A stretch of 33,534 bases of DNA from positions 1 through 33,534 of the forward strand of contig JAGCXU010000031.1 in NCBI GenBank assembly GCA_017961145.1, in the 5' to 3' direction. The stretch comes from Bacteroidaceae bacterium. GTDB lineage: Bacteria > Bacteroidota > Bacteroidia > Bacteroidales > Bacteroidaceae. Below the pieces are notes generated by a model. That model made no database searches, was not told where the DNA came from, and saw nothing but the letters and a program-made list of their open reading frames with translations. This document shows, in pieces, positions 7,819 through 14,455 of this stretch (position 1 is the stretch's first letter; every line of letters starts with the position of its first letter). Position numbers and translations under genes: made by a program.

Positions 7819-8292
7819 ACCACAAAAGAAAACCTTCCTAAGATCACTCTCGGGAAGGCTTCCGTCCGGACTTACGAAAATGAATGAAAATTTACTCATT
7901 TCCTGTTCCCTAAAATTACAGGGGGAACTATATCATAAAAAAAACATAGGTTTAACGTTTGCAAAAATAGGAAATTTTGTTCAGGGAGCAAAACATTTCA
8001 TCAAATTTCTTCAACATTTCCTACATATTGCCAAACATTTCCTACCTAATGTTATATATTTTGGACATAAACAATCCGAAATTTTGCAAACTCGCGCAAA
8101 TTTATAGGCAAAACTTATAAAAACTTTGCCACTCTCGCGAGCCACAAGGTTTTCCATCGAAACGTCTTGAAGATTTGCGGATGCAAAGTAATTTGTGTTT
8201 CATTATCTTACAAATTATTGTCCCTTCCCTCGCTGTTCATAAAAAAGTGCGTATTTTTTGTCGAAATACTTGGAAGCTTGAACAATATTTCG
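7819..8292. other. Gene-free AT-rich stretch
   Basis: No credible coding frame was found. A short inverted repeat (CCTTCC 7833-7838, GGAAGG 7853-7858) followed on the - strand by TTTTCTTTT (7832-7824) could be a weak terminator for leftward transcripts. The 21-bp repeats at 7992-8046 are listed separately. The rest shows only AT-rich sequence. Confidence 0.5.
7992..8046. repeat. 21-bp-period direct repeats (iteron-like)
   Basis: AACATTTC begins at 7992, 8013 and 8034, exactly 21 bases apart; the second and third copies extend to AACATTTCCTAC. A spacing of two helical turns is what a DNA-binding protein array would show, but no gene start lies close by. Confidence 0.6.
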
Positions 8293-8300
8293 TAATTTTG
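8293..8300 (+). promoter_or_regulatory. -7 box in gene-free DNA
   Basis: TAATTTTG matches TAnnTTTG, with a partial -33 element (ACTTGG, 8269-8274) upstream. The only thing downstream on this strand is the hairpin pair ending at 8378. Confidence 0.45.
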
Positions 8301-8303
8301 CAA

Positions 8304-8378
8304 CTGTTTGATAGTTTTGTTACATTAAACTAATGTTTTGTACCTTTACCTCGTTGTTCGTGAGAATAGCGAGGTTTT
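8304..8378 (+). ncRNA. Candidate small RNA of about 75 nt
   Basis: A -7 box at 8293-8300 is followed, with no coding frame, by a small hairpin (ACATTA 8322-8327 with TAATGT 8331-8336) and a strong intrinsic terminator at 8348-8378. This is the layout of an independent small RNA. It converges on the two short - strand genes, ending 40 bases from the stop of the nearer one. A second promoter-like string (TTTG, 21 bases, TACCTTTA) lies inside it, so the start could differ. No known RNA family was recognised. Confidence 0.35.
8348..8378 (+). terminator. Strong hairpin with GTGA loop and T-tract
   Basis: A 12-bp stem containing two G-U pairs (8348-8359 with 8364-8375) closes on the tetraloop GTGA and runs into TTTT. 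The direction is + strand. Confidence 0.75.
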
Positions 8379-8417
8379 CCATTAAAATGCCAGAGCATCC
8401 GAGATTTTAATCTGGGA

Positions 8418-8564
8418 TTATTCCTTCTCTTCTGCTTTCTCTCCGAGCATATTCAGCGAGATGTGAAGGTTTACGGCAGCACAGCCCAGAGCAGCCAACG
8501 CAATCCAAAGAACGAAAAGGTCCTTCACGACCTCCTTCTTCTTAATCTGAGTTTCCTTTTTCAT
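8418..8564 (-). CDS. Small single-helix membrane protein, 48 residues, unknown
   Basis: ATG at 8564 to TAA at 8418. A lysine-rich N-terminus (MKKETQIKKKEVVKD) leads into one hydrophobic helix (about residues 16-37, LFVLWIALAALG), then a short charged tail ending EKAEEKE. The N-in orientation follows from the basic start. It lies 49 bases after another short gene in the same direction, so the two probably form a unit. I do not recognise the family. Sequence character (balanced, no rare amino acids, good start region) favours a true gene over chance. Confidence 0.6.
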   Translation of the reverse strand: MKKETQIKKKEVVKDLFVLWIALAALGCAAVNLHISLNMLGEKAEEKE

Positions 8565-8613
8565 AGAATTCTTATTTTGTTATTCTCGAATTTTCTTATT
8601 TCGCTTGTTGACT

Positions 8614-8757
8614 TTATATTTCTTTTATCCCTAAACTCTTGAGGTACTTATATGTAGCATCGTAAAACTCGGGTTGGCGAGTATGGTCTTCAGGATACCC
8701 TTCCACGCTTTCACGCAGAAAAGAACGAATGTCCGAATAGTAGAATGAACGAGGCAT
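8614..8757 (-). CDS. Small soluble protein, 47 residues, unknown
   Basis: ATG at 8757 to TAA at 8614. The protein begins MPRSFYYSDIRSFLRE and is rich in aromatic and charged residues, with no membrane helix or signal: ...YPEDHTRQPEFYDATYKYLKSLGIKEI. It looks like one folded helical domain. It is the upstream member of a two-gene unit with the 48-residue membrane protein. An AT-rich leader with AAAAAG lies just before the start. I do not recognise the family; conservation of the pair in related genomes would settle that it is real. Confidence 0.6.
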   Translation of the reverse strand: MPRSFYYSDIRSFLRESVEGYPEDHTRQPEFYDATYKYLKSLGIKEI

Positions 8758-8822
8758 CTTTTTACATGTTTTCGGGTGTAAATTTACGAATAATCTCCTT
8801 TTCTCGCAAGAGAAACAACTAC

Positions 8823-8925
8823 AAATCGATACCCAACAACGCCAGTTACGATGCCAAACGTGGCACTATACGATGGCAAACGTCAAACGTTACGATGGCA
8901 AACGTCAAACGTGATGTTTGAATAC
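8823..8925. repeat. 22-bp-period repeat array, copy 1
   Basis: Three good units at 8845-8866, 8867-8888 and 8889-8910 share the core ACGATGGCAAACGT, and a diverged unit precedes them at 8823-8844. The second and third differ only in their first two bases. Read on the - strand the core is GTTTGCCATCGTAAC, the same as in the arrays at 22243 and 30268. It sits between the end of the GH30 gene and the start of the two short genes. Confidence 0.85.
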
Positions 8926-8950
8926 TTGACTGGAGAGAAGAGCCGAAGGT

Positions 8951-11218
8951 CTATTTTACCACCTTCTTCCTTCCTTGGATGTAGATGCCATGGCGCATGG
9001 TCTGGACGCGGCGACCACTCAGGTCGTAGAGAAAAGTCTCTTCGCTTTTGAGGTCAGCAGCGACTCGGTCGATTCCAGTCGGCTCGGTAAATTCGCGGAT
9101 ATAGACGGGGGCTCCTGCAAGTCCGAGACGAAGGTCCACAACGGCCGTCCAGAGGCTGCCAGGCGCGAGATGCCGGTTGTTCTGCCGCTTATAGATGTGT
9201 CCGTCAGGATGTCCGGAATAGCCCCTGCCAAGGGCAAAAAGGCTGGAGCCAAGCGTCTGGTCGTAAACGAGATGATGCTCGGCCGTGGTCTTGCCAGAGA
9301 AGGGGGTGGAGAGGTCGCTGGAGAGATAGAATCCGAAGTCCACAGCCTCATCATTCAGTTGCTGCCCGACGGCCAGGGTGTACTGGAAAAGCCCGCTCTC
9401 GGTCTCTGCCATAGCGATAGCGTTCTGCGGGAGGGTGGCTGTGCCGGGATAGTAGAAGGGACTGCCCACACTATTTGCCGGTCCGCAGATATAGACATTG
9501 TTGCCCTCGCCCGGCTGGGGGACTGCGGTAAGTGTCCTACTGACTTTGTCGACCTCCACCTCGTATGTCCCTCCCAAGGGAAGGAAAGTGAGCGAAGAGT
9601 CGATATCGTCCCACCAAAAGAAATCCGGAGCGATATGCCATTGCTCCGGATTGTCTATGAAGTTCTGCGAAAGGCTCTCCAATTGTTGCGTAGCGATGGT
9701 CCCCCGATAGACTCCCGACTGCTCGGTGGGGGGAATGACGTTGGCTCCGAGCCTGACGTCTTTCTCTTCCAGTCCGCCAAGCACGACGGTCACAATGCTC
9801 TTGCTGGGGACTGAGAAGCGCGCATAGGCTGCGGCAGAGGCTCCCATGGACATTTGCACGCTGGAAGTGCCTTGGTTGAAGATGATGGCTCCATAGCTGC
9901 CATCGGGGTTCTGGAAGGCTACAAAACTGACATCGGCAGGGGCATTCGTGACGGAAAAACCGATGCGACGGGCTCCCGGCTGAGCGGCAAGGCTGGCATG
10001 AGCCATTACGTAGTAGTGGGAGTTGTAGGTGAGCGTGTGGTAGTCGTTCTGGTCGATATCCACGGCTCCGTAGCAGGTCTGGCATCCTCCGTCCAGATTA
10101 GGTCCGCGATTGAGGTCGAGCATGAAATTCCAGACCATCACGGCCTTGCTCTTACGGGTGACCGTGTTATAGACGAGGTTCTTCATGTCAGCGAGCAGCC
10201 GGGAGGAGAGGTTGCGTCCGTCGTTCCAAGTCCCGATGCTGGTTTCCGTGAAGATGACCTCTTTGTCCGGAGCCTTCTGGTTGATGTCGTCCAGTTCCGT
10301 CACACTCCCTCCGTAGTCGTGCCAGGCACTTCCCACCACCAGTTCGCGTCCGTCCATATCGGGGTCGAGTGCGTTATAGAACTGGATGGGATAGTCCTGC
10401 TGGCTGGAGATATTGTCGTAGTTGTAGTTGTGGTCGAAGCAATAAATCTTGGTCGTGATACCTGCATGCGCAAAGGCAGGAGCAAGCTTGTTGACGAAGG
10501 CCGCTTCCTCGTCCCAAGGCATATAGAGGCTTGCACAATTGCCACGATTGAGGGGCTCGTTCTGGGGCGTGACGGCATAGATGGGGATACCCTCAGCCGC
10601 AAAAGCCTGAACGAAACGGACAAAATAGTCGGCATAGGTCTGATAGTGGGCCGGATTGAGCGAACCGCTCGTCCAGGAATCATACCCTACCCTCTCGGAA
10701 AGGCTCTTTACCTTCATCCACTTCGGGCAAGTCCAAGGGGCTGCCATTATCTTCAGGTCGGGATTGATGGCAAGTATCTCCTTCAAGACGGGAATGACGA
10801 ACTGCGTCTCGTCCGAATGAAGGCGGAAATTCTCCAGTCCGGGCGAATCGCAAAGCGAATACTCCGTGCTCGAGAAGTCGGAACAACCGATACTGATGCG
10901 GACATAACTGACTCCGTAACCATCTGTGCGCGAGAAGGTTCGCGTCAGGAAAGCACGACGGTCAGCCTCGGCCATCTTCAGCAAATTGTAGGCCGCACTA
11001 TAAGTGATGGCGTATCCGAAGCCATCCATCTCCTGATAGGTGGTGGCAGGCTGCAGGGTGATGTGTCTGGACAACTTCGAGCGGGAACTCCGAATTCCGC
11101 TATATTCCAACTTCTTCGTACCATTGGCCGTGGTCGTGTAGATGCGCACCTGGTCGGCATACGCGGAAACACAGATGAGGGACGAAAGAATGGGGATGAG
11201 AAGGATGCGATGTGACAT
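8951..11218 (-). CDS. GH30 family glycoside hydrolase with C-terminal tail
   Basis: A 755-residue secreted protein. A signal peptide (about residues 1-21, ...ICVSAYA) precedes a GH30-type barrel: QEMDGFGYAITYSAAYNL, IGCSDFSSTEYSLCD, acid/base Glu221 in TPQNEPLNRG and nucleophile Glu325 in VIFTETSIGTWND, then GGC..CYGAV and PGARRIGFSV of the flanking beta domain (to about 490). Residues about 500-720 form an unassigned beta-rich part. The end, YDLSGRRVQ...GIYIQGRKKVVK, is the short C-terminal tail common in Prevotella exported proteins. The family splits beta-linked glucosyl, xylosyl or related residues, including glucosylceramide; the substrate here is open. It is the last gene of the M60 operon, starting 4 bases after the previous stop. 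Confidence 0.88.
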   Translation of the reverse strand: MSHRILLIPILSSLICVSAYADQVRIYTTTANGTKKLEYSGIRSSRSKLSRHITLQPATTYQEMDGFGYAITYSAAYNLLKMAEADRRAFLTRTFSRTDGYGVSYVRISIGCSDFSSTEYSLCDSPGLENFRLHSDETQFVIPVLKEILAINPDLKIMAAPWTCPKWMKVKSLSERVGYDSWTSGSLNPAHYQTYADYFVRFVQAFAAEGIPIYAVTPQNEPLNRGNCASLYMPWDEEAAFVNKLAPAFAHAGITTKIYCFDHNYNYDNISSQQDYPIQFYNALDPDMDGRELVVGSAWHDYGGSVTELDDINQKAPDKEVIFTETSIGTWNDGRNLSSRLLADMKNLVYNTVTRKSKAVMVWNFMLDLNRGPNLDGGCQTCYGAVDIDQNDYHTLTYNSHYYVMAHASLAAQPGARRIGFSVTNAPADVSFVAFQNPDGSYGAIIFNQGTSSVQMSMGASAAAYARFSVPSKSIVTVVLGGLEEKDVRLGANVIPPTEQSGVYRGTIATQQLESLSQNFIDNPEQWHIAPDFFWWDDIDSSLTFLPLGGTYEVEVDKVSRTLTAVPQPGEGNNVYICGPANSVGSPFYYPGTATLPQNAIAMAETESGLFQYTLAVGQQLNDEAVDFGFYLSSDLSTPFSGKTTAEHHLVYDQTLGSSLFALGRGYSGHPDGHIYKRQNNRHLAPGSLWTAVVDLRLGLAGAPVYIREFTEPTGIDRVAADLKSEETFLYDLSGRRVQTMRHGIYIQGRKKVVK

Positions 11219-11222
11219 GATG

Positions 11223-12809
11223 TTATGGTTTCTTAGGTGATGCTCCGGTCATGCCGTCGAGCTTGATGATGGCTGTGGGATTGGGTTTGTAGGTAGCATT
11301 CTCGGCTTCGGTCTCGTAGATGCATTGGTGGAGGGCCTGAGGCGAAATGTGGACAGCATCACGACTCAACTCGGGCACATTATAGCTCTTCAACAGGAGG
11401 ACGTTCCACTCGGGATCTTCCTGCGGAATGACGAAAGGCTTGTGTGCACGTCCCTGCTCGTCGAAATAGGCTACGAAGAGACGCGTGTAGTTGTGGTCCA
11501 TCCTGCGACTGCTAAAGACAAACCAACGGCCGTTCGAACTCCAGCTGTGGAAACTGTCCACATCGTCGGAATTGGCCTCCGTGAGGGGATAGTTCTCTTC
11601 CGTCTGTAGGTCTTTCACCCAAAGGTCGCTCGAGATGTGCCAGATGTGGAACTGCCCGTAGTCGCCCTTCGTATAGAGCACATAACGGCCATCGGGAGAG
11701 ACGCGAGGCACGGAAATGCTCTTGTTCTCGGTTGTGGCCTCGACCTCCATTTTGGGCTGTCCGAAAGCGCGCGTCTTGGGGTCGAAGGGAATGGACATCA
11801 GGTTGTAGCGGACACTATCATACTTCAACAGGAGTTGCTGGGTGATGGTACTGTCGGGCAACTCGGGGATGAGCAAAGGCTTGACGTAGGTGGAACAATA
11901 GTAGAGCGTCCGTCCGTCGGGAGACCAACAGGGGAAAGTTTCCAGGTCGTAGGTGGTACGGATAATATGGCTCACCTCGTTCTTCGTGACATCATAAAGC
12001 AGGAGGTCGCTCCTCTCGTCCATCACCTCGATTTTCTCGGGCGAATAGAGGTGGAAGACCTGTCCTGTCTTGTTCGTGGAGAAGGCCACAAGATTTTCCG
12101 TTGGATGCCAGGAAGGATAGACTCCACTCGCTATAATGGTACTGTCCTTGAACTGGACTTTGCGCGCCTTGCCATCCTGAACGATAACGGTTCCGCTATG
12201 GTTGGAACGCACATGGAAGAGCATGCTCTCAGTGCTCCCCATCCGGAAGTTATGACAGTTGATACAATGGTTTTCGCCCTCGTTATACTGTCGGTTATTC
12301 TCGTAGATGGGCACCTCGTCGAAAGTCGTGAGGTTTCGCTGATAGATGCCAAGCTGGCGATAGAGTTCGTAACCGGGCTCGATGAGACGATAACTGACGA
12401 AAGTATCAATAGGCTCCTGGGCAACACTAAACTTGTAGGGCTTGAAGTGAACCCATCCTTCGTCTCGCTCGGCATAGACATCAACAGAGACATCTCCACC
12501 CTTGCTTGCCTGCAAAAGCGCTCTCCATTCGGCAGAATCCATCTTGACAACTCCATTCTTCGAAGCCGCAGCCAGCAACTCATGGCCCTTTCCCTGAAGA
12601 TGCGCAACAAAAGCCGTAGCAGCCGAATCGCGAACGATAAAATTGAGCGGGGCTATATTGGGCGGGACCACCACTCCCTGGTAATCGGGATAAATCTGAA
12701 CTTCGGAATTCGTTTCTGCAAACTGGCTTGGCAACTCAGCCTTGGGCTTGCATCCAACCAGAACGAACAGAACTGAAACAACTGTATATAATACTTTATG
12801 TCGCATCAT
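11223..12809 (-). CDS. PD40/TolB-like beta-propeller lipoprotein with CxxCH heme motif
   Basis: A 528-residue lipoprotein: the signal sequence ends LVGC with Cys20 as the lipid-bearing residue. Residues 182-186 are CINCH, a single c-type heme site in HCINCHNFRMG. From about 230 on there are propeller blades of the PD40/TolB type: SWHPTENLVAFST, CWSPDGRTLYYCS, VSPDGRYVLYTKG, WSSNGRWFVFSSRRMD. Such proteins in Bacteroides are sometimes labelled TolB-like or cytochrome c biogenesis proteins; the true role is not known to me. It would face the periplasm or cell surface. Four bases separate it from GH30 and 21 from the membrane protein before it, so it is firmly inside this operon. Met1 and Met2 are both possible starts. 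Confidence 0.8.
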   Translation of the reverse strand: MMRHKVLYTVVSVLFVLVGCKPKAELPSQFAETNSEVQIYPDYQGVVVPPNIAPLNFIVRDSAATAFVAHLQGKGHELLAAASKNGVVKMDSAEWRALLQASKGGDVSVDVYAERDEGWVHFKPYKFSVAQEPIDTFVSYRLIEPGYELYRQLGIYQRNLTTFDEVPIYENNRQYNEGENHCINCHNFRMGSTESMLFHVRSNHSGTVIVQDGKARKVQFKDSTIIASGVYPSWHPTENLVAFSTNKTGQVFHLYSPEKIEVMDERSDLLLYDVTKNEVSHIIRTTYDLETFPCWSPDGRTLYYCSTYVKPLLIPELPDSTITQQLLLKYDSVRYNLMSIPFDPKTRAFGQPKMEVEATTENKSISVPRVSPDGRYVLYTKGDYGQFHIWHISSDLWVKDLQTEENYPLTEANSDDVDSFHSWSSNGRWFVFSSRRMDHNYTRLFVAYFDEQGRAHKPFVIPQEDPEWNVLLLKSYNVPELSRDAVHISPQALHQCIYETEAENATYKPNPTAIIKLDGMTGASPKKP

Positions 12810-12830
12810 TACTTTGATTAATTTATGACC

Positions 12831-14453
12831 TTAATTAACGCCCGAACTGCTCGATGACAGACTGGTATAGCCCTTCTTCGTGGCCTTCAGATTACCGAAG
12901 AAATAATAGTAGGGATAGTAGCCCTTGTATTTCGGGAAAAGCTCGTAGGCATAACCCGCACGATCCTTCATGTAGGGCTGCATATTGCGCAGGAAAGTCT
13001 GCAACTGAGGCTGGCGGAAATTCAAGCCTGAGAAGTGCTGGGAAAGCCCTGGCTGCTTGTTCTCGGCCAACAGGATGCCATCCATGATGATGCTGGAAGG
13101 AGTCGTTCCCACGATAGGTTCCAGACGCTCTATAAACTGAGGCATCAGTTTCGTGTAGAGACAAACACAAAGGCTATTGGTAAGAGCCTGACTGCTCCTC
13201 CCCTCGACGAGTAAGAGGTTGTAACCCATGAAGAGAGGTTGCTGGTATTGGTTCTCGAAGCTGTCGTGGATGGGTTCCGTCAGGCGGATCAAGGCCATCT
13301 CCTTATCGGCATTAACCAAATCGAGACGACGCACCATAGGTTCGTACTTCTTCACAAACGCACTCTCGAAAGGAACCCTTCGCAATATGGCCAGATACTT
13401 CTCAGCCAACTCCCACTCCTCGCGCATCAAAGCACACTTTATCTGGAGCTTCAACAAGCGAATAGTGGGGCCCGTCATGACCATCTGCTCCATGCAAGCA
13501 TGTTGTGAAGACTCGAGGAAACCGGCATAATAATTGCCTTCGGGAACATAAAGGACACTTGCATTATTGTGCATCCCGTCCATGCCATGAACATGAAGCG
13601 AGTCATAATCCAAACGGATATCATACATGCGCTCTGCAATCTGTCCAGTCTGAACCAAAGCAATCGCATAGGAGCATGCCATCGGACGATTGCTCATAGT
13701 CGAATTCGCACGAGCAAGCTTCTGAATGCCTACCCAATCCTGACGATACTCCATATCGAGCAAACGACAAATGACGCGAACATAAGGACGCTTCCACATG
13801 TCGAATCCCACTATGGCTGCCATCACGACAAGAACCACACCAAGCTGCAGGAAATGCTGTCGAACTGTCTCGCCTTCAGGATTTCGGAAGAAGGCAGGCG
13901 CGGGCTTACGGCTGAAACTACGAATGATGAGTGCACAAATGAGAAGCACTATCAAGGCCAGCAGAGGTATGCCGAAAATGAAGCCTGTACGCGCTTCGAA
14001 AAAGATGTCGAGCCCATGCCAAGTCACGACTGCCATGTAAAGCAAGGACGGAACATACTGGATGGCACGCCAGGAACCGCGAAGACGCAAGCAATAATCT
14101 GTCAGCCAACTGCCTGCAGTCAACATCAAAGCCAAGAGCAATCCGCCAAGCCAAGGGAACTTGTAGAGTAACAACATGGCTCGTCCGATATATCGAAGAA
14201 TGCCATAAGGTTGGTTCAACACGAAGTTCATGATACGAGGGTCGGCCACCCAAAGACTGTACTCGCGACTGATGTAGAAGACACTTCCGTAGTACCAGCC
14301 CGCCCATAGCCAGGTCAGGAGGAAGAAGACGATAAGCACGGGCAACTTCGCTACCGAAAGCTGGAAACTGAATATAGATTCCTTCTTCTTGAACGAAGCA
14401 GACGCTTGCTTTGGTGCCGCCTTACGCGGTTGTTTAGATGATTTCTGTTGCAT
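12831..14453 (-). CDS. Five-helix membrane protein with helical C-terminal domain (possibly DUF6057)
   Basis: A 540-residue protein. A basic N-terminal tail (about 10 lysine or arginine in 24 residues) leads to five membrane segments at about 35-58, 91-115, 131-150, 157-178 and 201-219. The remaining ~320 residues are soluble and helical, with tetratricopeptide-like character (for example EWELAEKYLAILRRVPFESAF), probably in the periplasm, and end in a serine run. From memory it resembles the Bacteroidales family DUF6057, seen next to PD40/TolB-like lipoproteins. No enzyme motif was recognised. It begins two bases after the M60 stop, so translational coupling is likely. A scaffold or transport-linked role in the operon is only a guess. 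Confidence 0.7.
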   Translation of the reverse strand: MQQKSSKQPRKAAPKQASASFKKKESIFSFQLSVAKLPVLIVFFLLTWLWAGWYYGSVFYISREYSLWVADPRIMNFVLNQPYGILRYIGRAMLLLYKFPWLGGLLLALMLTAGSWLTDYCLRLRGSWRAIQYVPSLLYMAVVTWHGLDIFFEARTGFIFGIPLLALIVLLICALIIRSFSRKPAPAFFRNPEGETVRQHFLQLGVVLVVMAAIVGFDMWKRPYVRVICRLLDMEYRQDWVGIQKLARANSTMSNRPMACSYAIALVQTGQIAERMYDIRLDYDSLHVHGMDGMHNNASVLYVPEGNYYAGFLESSQHACMEQMVMTGPTIRLLKLQIKCALMREEWELAEKYLAILRRVPFESAFVKKYEPMVRRLDLVNADKEMALIRLTEPIHDSFENQYQQPLFMGYNLLLVEGRSSQALTNSLCVCLYTKLMPQFIERLEPIVGTTPSSIIMDGILLAENKQPGLSQHFSGLNFRQPQLQTFLRNMQPYMKDRAGYAYELFPKYKGYYPYYYFFGNLKATKKGYTSLSSSSSGVN

Positions 14454-14455
14454 TA

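Noticed and set aside
8845..8910. CRISPR array
   Set aside because: Units of 22 bp are directly joined, with no unique spacers and no cas genes nearby.
7819..8950. Mobile element or genomic island in the largest gene-free space
   Set aside because: No transposase, integrase, tRNA or terminal inverted repeats were seen; only short repeats and small genes.
9854..11215. Long + strand open frame of 453 codons opposite the GH30 gene
   Set aside because: The GH30 frame has catalytic motifs and a signal peptide; the opposite frame is low-complexity in Val, Gly and Arg, as expected of a shadow frame in GC-rich third positions.
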